A stretch of DNA of 64,000 nucleotides, from assembly GCF_000017405.1 (NCBI RefSeq), contig NC_009668.1, positions 1,328,001 to 1,392,000 of the forward strand. Direction: 5' to 3'. Source of the DNA: Brucella anthropi ATCC 49188 (GTDB lineage Bacteria > Pseudomonadota > Alphaproteobacteria > Rhizobiales > Rhizobiaceae). A model generated the notes under the pieces. It ran no database searches. It had not been told where the DNA came from and saw nothing but the letters and a program-made list of their open reading frames with translations. The position numbers and the translations under genes are program-made. Below are positions 9,201 through 17,670 of the stretch, in pieces. Within the stretch, counting starts at the first letter, position 1. Every line of letters starts with the position of its first letter.

Positions 9201-9393
9201 GCAGGTCAACGCGCTGGAACGCCGCAAGGCCGAGACCGCGAAGGACTGGCGCAGCGAAGGCACCGGGCTGGGCCTGCCCCTGACAAAAGCCATGGTAGAA
9301 GCCAATCGGGCGCAATTTGCCATCGATTCCACTCCGGGACACGGAACGGTGGTCGAGATTGCCTTCCCGCCGACACGCGTACTGGCTGACTGA
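6226..9393 (+). CDS. pdhS: PdhS-type multi-PAS hybrid-less sensor histidine kinase
   Basis: The 1055-residue soluble kinase has no membrane segment. A long N-terminal half holds degenerate PAS-like regions (about 12-90 and 255-365). PAS domains follow near 545-640 and 680-790, then the DHp H-box ARISHEIRTPLNAIIGFSEL with His825, then the ATPase motifs LLSNAVRFT (N), DTGIGM (G1) and GTGLGLPL (G2). Length, cytoplasmic location and the H-box region match PdhS, the Brucella PleC/DivJ homologue that controls DivK phosphorylation and marks the old pole. Residues 370-530 are acidic linker of low complexity. A CtrA box upstream supports a place in the CtrA cell-cycle circuit. The gene is followed by its own terminator. 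Confidence 0.85.
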   Translation: MSGSYPFIDIAALDSIREGFAKGDAQLVLTHDLSAVLWVNGPGAKLFGFDRVEDMIGGGLDLPIATRRQIASSNSNAEGETRTVSVRLGGGLRSDLTRFSVSHITLPDGVSGLLLTADGKDAEAEDIISGLSDDSTHIALIDANSRVIAASPRFAALDISSTTLEDLVIEAADATDRIVKRRIRAGKHSVPGAIARLTDTPPMHLLCIIGDAPVATLEAPAALQGEAEEILEEILPEPVESANTEDASTDQQKPRSFVFEQDAPPARFIWKVGPDGTFSEISPDLAATIGPNAADVVGRRFADVANVFGFDPDGSIAALLDKRDTWSGKRLMWPVEGTDLRVPVELAALPVYSRDREFTGFRGFGLVRPAEAEKDPEEIGLVLAGGIPQARKPVSEPVETATPVEDDDVLALGEEVANDDSPVATLPKPPLDIAPTPGRRESDKVISLLNACAEEKVAADQARMLKEREREERPEGGLTKTERNAFREIADRLRKQGLANSRAETETVAISDEPVIDSSQPVEKTEVKASLIDEVTADEASLPSSGMAYGDETALLANLPVPVIIHSGDKIHYVNQALLDLTGYESLDDIRGAGGVDVLFNSESDDGETRQGMVLRRANGSEEPVDAHLNAISWREGRALMLSLMPVAAAPVSVEAVAAPAEAPVAIDKDDEKQALADHVEELKTILDTATDGVVLIDPEGRIRSMNHSASALFGYERDETEGKFFSMLFAIESQRAAMDYLHGLSGNGVLSVLNDGREVIGREAKGGFIPLFMTIGKLPHTRGFCAVLRDITQWKRTEEELTNARKEAERASSQKTEFLARISHEIRTPLNAIIGFSELMADEKFGSIGNDRYRDYLRDINRSGNHVLALVNDLLDISKIEAGALDMQFEAVSLNDAIAEAIALMQPQANRERVIIRSSFQSNLPDIVADTRSIKQVALNLLSNAVRFTAPGGQVIVSTSYEMNGDVVMRVRDTGIGMTKSEVEQALKPFRQVNALERRKAETAKDWRSEGTGLGLPLTKAMVEANRAQFAIDSTPGHGTVVEIAFPPTRVLAD

Positions 9394-9415
9394 TCGGCAC
9401 CTTGAAAGGCTAAAG

Positions 9416-9440
9416 AACCTCCCCTTGCGGGAGGTTTTTT
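9416..9440 (+). terminator. Rho-independent terminator of pdhS
   Basis: The stem CCTCCC/GGGAGG with a CTTGC loop is followed by TTTTTT, 23 bases after the pdhS stop. Confidence 0.9.
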
Positions 9441-9459
9441 CATGTCCTTGTTCAAGCTC

Positions 9460-9487
9460 AAAAAAAAGCGCCGGACGAACCGGCGCT
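9460..9487 (-). terminator. Strong minus-strand terminator with no annotated gene upstream
   Basis: On the minus strand the perfect stem AGCGCCGG/CCGGCGCT with a TTCGT loop is followed by eight T residues. No minus-strand coding gene ends here, so it probably ends a short non-coding RNA. Confidence 0.75.
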
Positions 9488-9592
9488 ATCAGAATCTCAG
9501 AGACAAAGGACACAAAAGCAATTCGCAATGGAGCACCGGAAACGGCAGCTCGATCATCACTCAGTGTTGCATTCCTTATCGCGTGAAGCCGG

Positions 9593-9607
9593 TTAACGAC
9601 GCCTTAA
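9593..9607. promoter_or_regulatory. CtrA-type box
   Basis: TTAACGACGCCTTAA is an exact TTAA-N7-TTAA site. It could serve the AsmA-like gene to the right or a leftward transcript ending at 9460. Confidence 0.5.
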
Positions 9608-9913
9608 GTTCTTCGTTCAGAATTTACGCATTAGTAGCGACTGTAAAATCAGGGTTAATTTCCGCGCAGCAATTGATTAACCATAGGAAAGAAGCAGCGC
9701 TGTTGATTTGATTCCGTTCTCTGCAACCGTAGACGACTTATCATAAAACTAGCGTCTTTGCTTTGACCCATTGCTGGTTTACAGCTTGAAATATGTCGCG
9801 CAAAAGTGCTCAGCAATTTTGCGATAACGATATGCAAAAAAACGAATACCAGAGGCGCGGCGCGAAGAAAAAACGTGGCGTGTTTCTATGAAACTTCACT
9901 GATTGGACGGTTG

Positions 9914-11863
9914 ATGCGCTGGCCCCGATTTACGCGCCTCATAATTGCGCTCGTCATTCTCTGCGCCGCGGCTGCAGCAACCTTGCTGGCCGTGGTACCT
10001 TTTATTGTCTCTACCGATGCCATCCGTATCCGCGTTGCACAGGAAATCAGCGCCTGGACCGGCTATAGCGTTGAACTGCGACAAGCCCCTCGCCTGAAGG
10101 TGTTCCCCGTTCTGCGCGCATCGTTGAACGGCGTGACGCTCAGCAAACTTACCGATCAGGGTCAGAAACCACTCATGAGCGCTGATCGCATCGATGTGGA
10201 GCTTTCTCCGCTCGATGCTATCATGGGACATATCTCGTTTTCCGAAACGCAGATCGTCCGTCCGCATGTAAACCTCGACGGACCGATTTCGAATTTCTCA
10301 CAGCTCCTCGATGCCATCGCCAATTCCAACGGACGCCTCGGCACCGCGATCCGTGCGCAGCGCGCCCTGCAGAAAGACGGTTCCGGGGATAATGCACAGG
10401 CAACGCAGCAGGCTTCACAACCGTTTGGCCGTGTCGTGGTTCGTGATGGGACGATTGCCTTCAACCGTCCGGATAGCGAGCCGGAAATCACCAGTGACGA
10501 GCAGATAACCGATGTCAACGCAACACTGGAATGGCCGCGCACATCAAGCGCCGCAACGCTGAAGGGCAGCGCCAAATGGCGCGAAGAGACCTCCCAGTTC
10601 AGCCTGACTGCCGCACAAGCGCTGCCGCTTCTGGCGGGCGGCACATCGGATGTGACCGCAAGCCTGACCGCCAATCCGCTAAGCCTCACATTTCAGGGCA
10701 AGGCGAATATTTCCAAGGATCGTTTTTTCGAAGGCGATCTGACTGCCAAAACCCCGTCACTCAGCGGCGCGGTACGCTGGCTCAGCCTTCCGCCAATTGC
10801 GGGCAGCGCCGAAATTGGTGCATTCTCGCTGGAATCCACCATAACCGCGACACCGAAACGGCTGAAATTCGCCGATGTGGAAATGACCGCCAGCGACAGC
10901 CCGGCCAAGGGCGTGATCGAGATCGGTCTGGAACAGGAACAGCCTGCGGTAACCGGAACACTGGCTTTCGACAAGCTTGACCTTGGTCGCCTGTTTTCAG
11001 CCTTCATTCCACTGCCCGATAGCGGCGCGCGCTCGCCGAACGAGCGCAACAATCACGACCGCGACGTGGTCGATACGAGCTTCATTGATCGCGCAGAAGT
11101 CGACCTTCGCCTTTCCGCGCAGAGTGCCACGGCGGGCCCGGTGAACATGACGGGTGTAGCTGCTGCGGTTCAGATACGAGGCGGACGTGCCATCTTCGAC
11201 ATCGGCGACGCCAAAGCCTTCAACGGCATCATGCAAGCCAATGTGCAGATCGTGCGTGACCTGAAAAGTGCGAGCGGCGAATTGCGTTTCAACGCCTCGG
11301 ATATCGACAGTTCGCAGTTCTTTACGGCACTTGGCTTCGACAAGCCTTTCGTAAGCGGCAAAGGCAATGTTTCCCTGTTCATGAAAGGTCCGGCCAATCG
11401 CTGGTCCGGCCTTTTGACCAACGCGCAGGGCAATGTTTCCATCCAGCTCAACAATGGTCAGATGCAGGGCTTTGCCGTGCAGGATTTTCTGACCAAGGCG
11501 CAGAGCCAGCGCTTCTTCGCTCTGGAGCGAAAGGAAAACGTCGCGCTTGCCTTCAATCGTCTGGATGTGAAAGCCAATCTGTCCGATGGTGTGGCGACGC
11601 TGGAAAATGCGCGTCTCGACACTTCCGATGGCACGCTGACGCTGGCAGGCATTGTGCCTTTCGTGGATCGCAGTCTGGCGCTGAGTGGTGAAGTCGTTTT
11701 CCCGAACAGCCAGCCGCAGCAGCCACAGGAAGGCAGCACAGACGGTCAGGATAGCCAGCCGCCAGCCGAAACTCCGCCCGCCAAGCCGCCGCTCAATTTC
11801 TTCGTCGGCGGCTCGTGGGATCGGCCATTTATTTCACCGTCATCCATGGAAACGGGGCAGTAA
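9914..11863 (+). CDS. AsmA-family inner-membrane/periplasmic protein
   Basis: The 649-residue protein has one N-terminal membrane anchor (TRLIIALVILCAAAAATLLA, about residues 7-26) and a large periplasmic body. It starts with the AsmA pattern 'VSTDAIRIRVAQEISAWTGYSVELR', and near its C-terminus carries the AsmA_2-like segment NGVTLSKL...GSWDRP. AsmA-like proteins form bridge or beta-groove structures thought to move phospholipids or assist outer-membrane assembly. I start at 9914 because MRWPRFTRL directly precedes the anchor; the longer frame from 9806 adds 36 unlikely residues. A terminator hairpin spans the stop codon. Confidence 0.88.
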   Translation: MRWPRFTRLIIALVILCAAAAATLLAVVPFIVSTDAIRIRVAQEISAWTGYSVELRQAPRLKVFPVLRASLNGVTLSKLTDQGQKPLMSADRIDVELSPLDAIMGHISFSETQIVRPHVNLDGPISNFSQLLDAIANSNGRLGTAIRAQRALQKDGSGDNAQATQQASQPFGRVVVRDGTIAFNRPDSEPEITSDEQITDVNATLEWPRTSSAATLKGSAKWREETSQFSLTAAQALPLLAGGTSDVTASLTANPLSLTFQGKANISKDRFFEGDLTAKTPSLSGAVRWLSLPPIAGSAEIGAFSLESTITATPKRLKFADVEMTASDSPAKGVIEIGLEQEQPAVTGTLAFDKLDLGRLFSAFIPLPDSGARSPNERNNHDRDVVDTSFIDRAEVDLRLSAQSATAGPVNMTGVAAAVQIRGGRAIFDIGDAKAFNGIMQANVQIVRDLKSASGELRFNASDIDSSQFFTALGFDKPFVSGKGNVSLFMKGPANRWSGLLTNAQGNVSIQLNNGQMQGFAVQDFLTKAQSQRFFALERKENVALAFNRLDVKANLSDGVATLENARLDTSDGTLTLAGIVPFVDRSLALSGEVVFPNSQPQQPQEGSTDGQDSQPPAETPPAKPPLNFFVGGSWDRPFISPSSMETGQ

Positions 11864-11874
11864 GCCCCGTTTTT
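11851..11874 (+). terminator. Terminator overlapping the AsmA-like gene stop
   Basis: The stem AACGGGGC/GCCCCGTT encloses the TAA stop codon in its loop and is followed by TTTTT. Translation to the stop would melt the hairpin, so ribosome release should precede termination. Confidence 0.8.
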
Positions 11875-11876
11875 CA

Positions 11877-12698
11877 TTATCCCATACGGAATGCCGCCTG
11901 CTCGTCGCGGCGGCGCTGCACTTCACGACGCTTGTTGACGACCGAGGCGATGATGACACCGATCGTCACCAGCGCGATCAGGATTGTACAGACAGCGTTG
12001 ATTTCCGGCGTCACACCAAGGCGCACCTGGCTGTAGATCTTCATCGGCAGCGTGGTTGCGCCCGGACCAGAGGTAAAGCTTGCAATCACCAGATCGTCGA
12101 GCGACAGGGTGAATGCAAGCATCCAGCCCGAAACCACCGCAGGCAGGATGACCGGCAGAGTTACCTTCATGAACGTCGTGACCGGCGGCGCGCCCAGATC
12201 CATTGCCGCTTCTTCCAGCGAACGATCAAAGCTCACCAGACGCGACTGCACGACGACCGCCACGAAACACATCGAAAAGGTGATGTGCGCAAGCGTCACC
12301 GTCCAGAAGCCACGGTCGAAATTCATCGCCACGAACAGCAGCAGCAATGAAAGACCGGTGATGACATCCGGCATGACCAGCGGTGCGTAAACCATGCCCG
12401 AAAACAGGATGCGTCCGCGAAAGCGCGTATAACGTGTCAGCGCCAGCGCTGCGAGCGTACCCAGAACCGTCGCAATCGTTGCGGACAGAAGGCCGACGCG
12501 GATCGTCACCCATGCCGCATCCATCAGCGCCTGATTGCGAAACAGCTCGACATACCATTTGGTCGAGAATCCGGCCCAGACCGTGACCAGTCGGGATTCG
12601 TTGAACGAGTAGATAACCAGCAGGACGATGGGCAGATAGAGGAAGGCAAAGCCCAGAGCCACCGATGCGATATTGAAGCGGGACCAGTTGTTCTGCAT
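11877..12698 (-). CDS. potI: Putrescine ABC transporter permease (PotI)
   Basis: The 273-residue protein has six membrane segments and the binding-protein-dependent permease EAA-type loop (EEAAMDLGAPPVTTFMKVTLPVILP, about residues 160-184). It matches the PotC/PotI class: FAFLYLPIVLLVIYSFNESRLVTVWAGFS at the N-terminus is typical. It is the last gene of a minus-strand potFGHI operon, 1 base after potH, and forms the inner-membrane channel with PotH. Its stop lies 3 bases from the terminator of the convergent AsmA-like gene. Putrescine rather than spermidine is inferred from PotF and PotG. Confidence 0.92.
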   Translation of the reverse strand: MQNNWSRFNIASVALGFAFLYLPIVLLVIYSFNESRLVTVWAGFSTKWYVELFRNQALMDAAWVTIRVGLLSATIATVLGTLAALALTRYTRFRGRILFSGMVYAPLVMPDVITGLSLLLLFVAMNFDRGFWTVTLAHITFSMCFVAVVVQSRLVSFDRSLEEAAMDLGAPPVTTFMKVTLPVILPAVVSGWMLAFTLSLDDLVIASFTSGPGATTLPMKIYSQVRLGVTPEINAVCTILIALVTIGVIIASVVNKRREVQRRRDEQAAFRMG

Positions 12699-12699
12699 C

Positions 12700-13611
12700 C
12701 TATTTCCCCTTTTCCTGCGCCCGCGCCTGCGCCTGCTGGAAAATTACGATCGGAATGATCAGCAGGATCAGGAGCACCACAGCCACCGCCGACGAGACCG
12801 GCCAGTCGCGATTGGAGAAGAACTCACTCCAGATCGTCTTACCGATCATGAGTGTCTGCGAACCACCGAGAAGGTCCGGAATGACGAACTCACCTACGGC
12901 CGGAATGAACACGAGGAAACAACCGGCCAGCACACCCGCCAGCGACAACGGGAAGGTGATTTTCCAGAAGGCGGCAAACGGTGTGCAGCCCAGGTCCTGC
13001 GCCGCTTCGATGAGCGAATAGTCCATCTTTTCCAGCGAGGAATAGATCGGCAACACCATGAACGGCAGATAGGAATAAACGATCCCGATGAAGATGGCCG
13101 TATCGGTATTGAGAATATTGAGCGGCGTATCGATGACGTTGAGCCACATCAGAAACTGATTGAGCAGGCCTTCCGGCTTCAAAATACCGATCCATGCATA
13201 GACGCGGATCAGAAACGACGTCCAGAACGGCAGGATCACCAGCATCAGCAATGTCGGACGGATTGTCGTTGGCGCGCGCGCCATGCCATAGGCCATCGGA
13301 TAGGCGACAAGCAAGGTCAGGAAGGTGGAGATAGCCGCAATGCGGACACTGGACAGATAGGCTTTGTAATAAAGCGGATCATCCAACAGCCAGAGATAAT
13401 TGTCGAAGGAGAGTTGTTTGATTTTCTCCCACGTTGCTGCGAACCCCTGTGCCAGATCGAAAGTTGGCATATAGGCCGGGATCGCCATCGCGACTTCCGA
13501 CAGGGAAATCTTGAAGACGATGAAGAACGGGACCAGAAAGAATACCAGCAGCCAGAGATAAGGCACTGCGATGACGAGACGGCTGGCAATGGAAGCGACG
13601 AGCTTCTGCAT
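12700..13611 (-). CDS. potH: Putrescine ABC transporter permease (PotH)
   Basis: The 303-residue permease shows the PotB/PotH start VIAVPYLWLLVFFLVPFFIVFKISLSE, six membrane spans, and the EAA loop EAAQDLGCTPFAAFWKITFPLSLAGVLAG (about residues 195-223) that docks onto the ATPase. With PotI it forms the translocation path for polyamine taken from PotF. It lies 10 bases after potG and 1 base before potI, so the operon is compact. Confidence 0.92.
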   Translation of the reverse strand: MQKLVASIASRLVIAVPYLWLLVFFLVPFFIVFKISLSEVAMAIPAYMPTFDLAQGFAATWEKIKQLSFDNYLWLLDDPLYYKAYLSSVRIAAISTFLTLLVAYPMAYGMARAPTTIRPTLLMLVILPFWTSFLIRVYAWIGILKPEGLLNQFLMWLNVIDTPLNILNTDTAIFIGIVYSYLPFMVLPIYSSLEKMDYSLIEAAQDLGCTPFAAFWKITFPLSLAGVLAGCFLVFIPAVGEFVIPDLLGGSQTLMIGKTIWSEFFSNRDWPVSSAVAVVLLILLIIPIVIFQQAQARAQEKGK

Positions 13612-13621
13612 GGTGGCCTCC

Positions 13622-14767
13622 TCAGGCGGTCAGCACCAGACCGGCATCGGTATCGAAGGAAACCCAGACGCGCTCGTCATAGGTCAGCGGATTTTCCGTC
13701 TTGCGCACGGCATTGAGGCTTGCAGCCTTGATCGTGCGCCCATTTTCCAGCCGCACATGGAACACCGTCATATCGCCGAAATAAGCGATATCCCAAAGCT
13801 CGCCTTCCACCGCATTGACCGAAGCATCGTCCGGCTTTTCGCGTGTGATGCGTGTCTTTTCAGGACGCACCGCATACCAGACCTTCTGGCCCGGATCGAG
13901 TTCTTCGCGGGTCTCGGTCTGAATGTGAAAGCCGAATTTTTCCGTGGCGATTTCTGCCTCGCCGTTCGCGGCTTTCACCACTTCGCCTTCGATGATGTTC
14001 ACATTGCCGATGAAGTCAGCCACGAATTTGGAGCGCGGCGCCTCATAGACTTCCGCCGGCGTCGCCACCTGCTTGATGCGGCCCTTGTCCATCACCGCGA
14101 TGCGGTCGGACATGGTCATTGCTTCTTCCTGATCGTGGGTGACGACCATGAAGGTCATGCCAAGCTTGACCTGCAAATCCATCAGTTCGAACTGGGTCTC
14201 CTCGCGCAGCTTCTTGTCGAGCGCGCCGAGCGGCTCATCCAGCAGCAACACCTTGGGGCGCTTGGCAACGGAGCGGGCAAGCGCCACGCGCTGGCGCTGG
14301 CCGCCGGACAACTGATGTGGCTTGCGCTTGCCATATTGCTCCAGCTTCACGAGCTTGAGCATTTCGGCCACGCGCGCGTCTATTTCCGATTTCGCCATAC
14401 CGTCCTGCTTGAGGCCGAAAGCGATATTGTTCTCGACCGTCATATGCGGAAACAGCGCATAGGACTGGAACATCATGTTGACCGGGCGCTTATAGGGCGG
14501 GATGCCGCGCATATCCTGGCCGTCGAGCGTGATGCGACCCGATGTTGGCTCCTCGAAACCTGCCAGCATGCGCATCAGCGTGGTCTTGCCACAGCCGGAA
14601 GCCCCCAGCAACGCAAAGAACTCGCGATTGAAAACATTGAGCGACAGATCATCGACGGCGGTAAAATCGCCGAATATTTTCGTCACATTCTCAAAAGAAA
14701 TGAAGGGCTTGGCCGCCGGATCGTTCCAGGGCGCAAATTTGCGGCGAAAACTGCCAAAAGATTCCAT
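13622..14767 (-). CDS. potG: Putrescine ABC transporter ATP-binding protein (PotG)
   Basis: The 381-residue protein has Walker A GASGCGKTT (residues 55-63), the signature LSGGQRQRVALARS, Walker B VLLLDEPLGALD and the switch His in VVTHDQEEAMT. A C-terminal TOBE domain (about 300-375) is typical of PotA/PotG. Length and the start PFISFENVTKIFGDFTAVDDL fit PotG. It energises uptake through PotH and PotI. The gap to potF (166 bases) holds a stem-loop that may let potF be expressed above the membrane parts. Confidence 0.93.
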   Translation of the reverse strand: MESFGSFRRKFAPWNDPAAKPFISFENVTKIFGDFTAVDDLSLNVFNREFFALLGASGCGKTTLMRMLAGFEEPTSGRITLDGQDMRGIPPYKRPVNMMFQSYALFPHMTVENNIAFGLKQDGMAKSEIDARVAEMLKLVKLEQYGKRKPHQLSGGQRQRVALARSVAKRPKVLLLDEPLGALDKKLREETQFELMDLQVKLGMTFMVVTHDQEEAMTMSDRIAVMDKGRIKQVATPAEVYEAPRSKFVADFIGNVNIIEGEVVKAANGEAEIATEKFGFHIQTETREELDPGQKVWYAVRPEKTRITREKPDDASVNAVEGELWDIAYFGDMTVFHVRLENGRTIKAASLNAVRKTENPLTYDERVWVSFDTDAGLVLTA

Positions 14768-14854
14768 TCCGTTCCCCTATCCGATCTACCCGGAACCAAA
14801 AGCCTGTCTTTAAAGCGGGACCGCTCTCGATAATTATGCTGTATTACAAGACGC

Positions 14855-14888
14855 AGAGCGGCCCTCCGTCTGCACAGTGGGCCGCTCT
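14855..14888 (-). repeat. Stem-loop between potF and potG
   Basis: A perfect nine-base inverted repeat (AGAGCGGCC/GGCCGCTCT) lies 46 bases after the potF stop, without a T-run. It is well placed to protect the 3' end of potF mRNA or to reduce read-through into potGHI, as is common after binding-protein genes. Confidence 0.65.
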
Positions 14889-14933
14889 TCACGATGTCGG
14901 GCGGGACATATCGGTCCCATAGTATTTCGGCTC

Positions 14934-16037
14934 TTACTGGCCGGTGACGATCTTGGTCCAAGCGCGGGTGACCACGCGCTGGGTCTTGGTGTCATAAGGC
15001 GTGGGCACGAACAGCTTCTTCATGACGTCTTCGGTCGGATAGATTTCCGGATCGTCAAGAATTTCCTTGTCGATGAACTCCTGCGAGGCCTTGTTGCCAT
15101 TGGCATAGAACACGTAGTTCGAAGCCTTGGCAGCCACTTCCGGACGCATCATGTAGTTCATGAATTCAAGCGCTTCCGGCACATGCTTGGCGTCTGCCGG
15201 GATCGCCATCTGGTCGAACCAGATCAGCGCGCCTTCCTTCGGGATCGAATAGCCGATCTCGACGCCCTGCTTTGCTTTTTCAGCGCGATCACGTGCCTGG
15301 AAGATATCGCCCGAATAGCCGATGGCCATGCAGATATCGCCATTGGCCAGCGCATTGATATATTCAGACGAGTGGAACTTGCGGATATTCGGGCGGATCT
15401 TCAGATAAAGATCCTGAGCCTTCTGCAGATCGTCCGGCGACGGCGAATTCGGGTCGAGACCCAGATAATTCAAAGCCGGGCGCAGCATTTCGCTGGCCGA
15501 ATCAAGAAGATAGATGCCGCAACCTTTAAGCTTCGCAGACTTTTCCGGGTCGAAAAGCACGTCCCAGGAGTCGATTGTGTCGGTGCCGAGCGCTTCCTTG
15601 ATCTTGGCCTTGTTGTAGCCAATGCCGGTCGTGCCCCACATGTAGTTGACGGAATATTCGTTGCCCGGATCGTAGGTTGCCGCGCGGTTGGAGATTTCAT
15701 CCCACATGTTCTTGAGGTTCGGCAGCTTGTCCTTGTCGAGTTTCAGGAACACGCCTGCCGGAATCTGACGGCCAAGGAATTCGCCCGATGGCACCACGAG
15801 ATCGTAGCCGCTGCCACCGGCCAGGAGCTTGGTCTCCAGAATTTCGTTGGAGTCGTAAACGTCGTAGACGACCTTGATCCCCGTTTCCTTGGTGAAATCC
15901 TTGAGAATGGAGTCGTCGATATAATCCGACCAGTTATAGATATTGACCACCCGCTCCTGCGCGCTCGCGGAAAATGTGGCAGCCGCTACAAAGCCCGTCA
16001 CGACGGTCGTTGCCAGAAGGAAGGATTTGATCCCCAT
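14934..16037 (-). CDS. potF: Putrescine-binding periplasmic protein (PotF)
   Basis: The 367-residue protein starts with a Sec signal (MGIKSFLLATTVVTGFVAAATFSASAQ). The PotD/PotF motif RVVNIYNWSDYIDDSILKDF follows, then GYDLVVPSGEFLGRQI, MWGTTGIGYN and DSWDVLFDPE. These surround the polyamine pocket, where conserved Trp and Asp residues hold the amines. The start at 16037 has GGAG seven bases upstream; the 14-residue upstream extension (MNLHRNL...) lacks one and would mask the signal peptide. It heads the potFGHI operon. The nearby puuAB-like genes suggest putrescine as the substrate. Confidence 0.93.
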   Translation of the reverse strand: MGIKSFLLATTVVTGFVAAATFSASAQERVVNIYNWSDYIDDSILKDFTKETGIKVVYDVYDSNEILETKLLAGGSGYDLVVPSGEFLGRQIPAGVFLKLDKDKLPNLKNMWDEISNRAATYDPGNEYSVNYMWGTTGIGYNKAKIKEALGTDTIDSWDVLFDPEKSAKLKGCGIYLLDSASEMLRPALNYLGLDPNSPSPDDLQKAQDLYLKIRPNIRKFHSSEYINALANGDICMAIGYSGDIFQARDRAEKAKQGVEIGYSIPKEGALIWFDQMAIPADAKHVPEALEFMNYMMRPEVAAKASNYVFYANGNKASQEFIDKEILDDPEIYPTEDVMKKLFVPTPYDTKTQRVVTRAWTKIVTGQ

Positions 16038-16235
16038 CGTTTGCTCCAATCTGCACGATAAATTCCGGTGCAGGTTCAAGGTGTATATACTGTTTCTTTA
16101 TTGCACTTTTTTAGATTGCACAGCATTCGTCAACAGGGTCGTGACAGGACGAACATAAAAATTGCATCGCAGGACCCATCCGCCCCCATCCGTGGGGCAA
16201 TGAGATTTCGGTTATGCCTGACAAACACCAGCTTA

Positions 16236-17648
16236 CTATTGGAAGTCGAAGGCCGATATCCCCGCCACCATCTCATCCAGCCCGAGCGGACGTGTCAGCG
16301 GTGGCTCGGCACGAGTGATGCAGCCCTGCCTTTCGCACAGACGACAGGCCGGACCGATCTCGGTATTACCAGCCTTTGAAAGTGACGCGCCATAGACCGT
16401 GTCGGCCCCCGCTTCCAGCGCACAACCAAGCAACAGCGCTGTCCGGCGCGGACGCTCGCTGAATGCGCCCTGCGGCCCCTCCAGCGTGCGGGCAATTGTC
16501 AGGAAAGCCGAGCCGTCCGGCAGTTCCGCCGGTTCCACCAGCACCTGCCCTGCCTGAGCGAAAGCCGCATAGACCGGCAGCTTTGGGCATTGACCGCCGA
16601 AGCGGGTCGGAAAACCTTCCGCTCCTGCAACGCGCAGTCGATTGCCTGCATGATCGATTTCCATCACGAAGAAGGGCAGCGCACTTGCCCCCTGTCGCTG
16701 CAAGGTGGTCAGCCGGTTTGCCGCCTGCTGGAATGAAACCCCGAAACGCGTGCGTAGCACATCGACATCATAACGGGCCCGCACAGCTGCATCGCGAAAC
16801 TGGCGATAGGGCATCATCAAGGCCTGCGCCGCATAGCGCGCCAGTTCGAACCGCGCGATGCGCTTCGCCTCGCCCGATGACAGTTTCAAGCCCTCCGTTT
16901 CTGCGCCGATCACCACCTGCATCCGGATCAGCGCCGCCTCCATGGCAATTTCCTGCAGCTGATCGAAGGGCGACAGACGCTCCGAGATGAAAAGCCGCTG
17001 CGAATGCCGGTCATAACGCCTGCGCCAGTTCGGCATGGTGGCGACCGGCAACGTGCGAACCGTGATGCCATGCTCGCGGCGCAGCCAGTCCTTCAAGGCG
17101 CTGGGTAAATCCCCGTCCGGCTTAAGGAGGGTGTAAAAGCTCTCCGCCTCTTCCTCGATACGCGGATAATGGTTGGCCCGCCGCGCCATCACATCGCGCA
17201 CTTCATCGAGCGGCAGGCGCGTCGCGGAAAGCTCAGCCCCGCTTCCCTCATGCGACAGCAATTGCGACAAATCGGACAAGCGTTGCTGCTGCTCGCGATA
17301 GGCACGGTAAAGCTTCATGATGCCGACGGCAGCATTGGGCGCGGCCTCGCCGATTTCGACCAATTCCTGATCGCCCGGCAGTTCACCGGTCAGAAGTGGA
17401 TCGGAAAACACTTCCTTCAGCCCCGTGATCGTGGAGCCGCTTTCGGCCTGAAGACTGTCGAGGTCGAGCTTGTAAACACTGGCGAGCTTCAGCAAAAGCT
17501 GCACCGTCAGCGGTCGTTGATTGCGCTCGATCAGGTTCAGGTAAGACGGCGAAATACCGAGCGCCTCGGCCATCGCCGTCTGGGTCAAGCCCCGCTCGTT
17601 GCGGATGCGCCTGATGCGTGGGCCGGCAAATATCTTGCGTTCGCTCAC
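16236..17648 (-). CDS. ScfR/RamB-type XRE regulator of acetate/glyoxylate genes
   Basis: This 470-residue regulator has an N-terminal XRE helix-turn-helix (RIRRIRNERGLTQTAMAEALGISPSYLNLIERNQRPL). A central IrrE/ImmA-like region follows (WLRREHGITVRTLPVATMPN, lacking the HExxH zinc motif), then the DUF2083 short-chain fatty acyl regulator domain with Cys pairs near the C-terminus (CRLCERQGC). I choose a GTG start at 17648 because GGGAGG lies five bases upstream; earlier ATGs have no ribosome site. Mycobacterial and corynebacterial RamB homologues control isocitrate lyase, and this gene is divergent from aceA. The C-terminal cysteines could bind metal. Confidence 0.88.
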   Translation of the reverse strand: MSERKIFAGPRIRRIRNERGLTQTAMAEALGISPSYLNLIERNQRPLTVQLLLKLASVYKLDLDSLQAESGSTITGLKEVFSDPLLTGELPGDQELVEIGEAAPNAAVGIMKLYRAYREQQQRLSDLSQLLSHEGSGAELSATRLPLDEVRDVMARRANHYPRIEEEAESFYTLLKPDGDLPSALKDWLRREHGITVRTLPVATMPNWRRRYDRHSQRLFISERLSPFDQLQEIAMEAALIRMQVVIGAETEGLKLSSGEAKRIARFELARYAAQALMMPYRQFRDAAVRARYDVDVLRTRFGVSFQQAANRLTTLQRQGASALPFFVMEIDHAGNRLRVAGAEGFPTRFGGQCPKLPVYAAFAQAGQVLVEPAELPDGSAFLTIARTLEGPQGAFSERPRRTALLLGCALEAGADTVYGASLSKAGNTEIGPACRLCERQGCITRAEPPLTRPLGLDEMVAGISAFDFQ

Positions 17649-17670
17649 CTGGTCCTCCCGACCCATAACG

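Larger units (their letters stand above)
9441..9913. other. Intergenic region with opposing terminator, CtrA box and inverted repeat
   Basis: The 470 bases hold no convincing protein gene. They contain a minus-strand terminator (9460-9487), a full CtrA box (9593-9607) and an inverted repeat GGTTAAT...ATTAACC (9653-9682). The part after 9700 is AT-rich and probably carries the promoter of the AsmA-like gene. A minus-strand small RNA of roughly 100-150 bases ending at 9460 would explain the otherwise ownerless terminator. Confidence 0.45.

Noticed and set aside
9806..9913. N-terminal extension of the AsmA-like gene from 9806
   Set aside because: The 36 added residues have no ribosome site and no family match, and would push the membrane anchor inward. 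ATG 9914 directly precedes the anchor.
13571..14833. Long plus-strand frame (420 codons) opposite potG
   Set aside because: It is the antisense shadow of potG: His/Arg-rich with no domains, and potG carries all the ABC motifs on the other strand.
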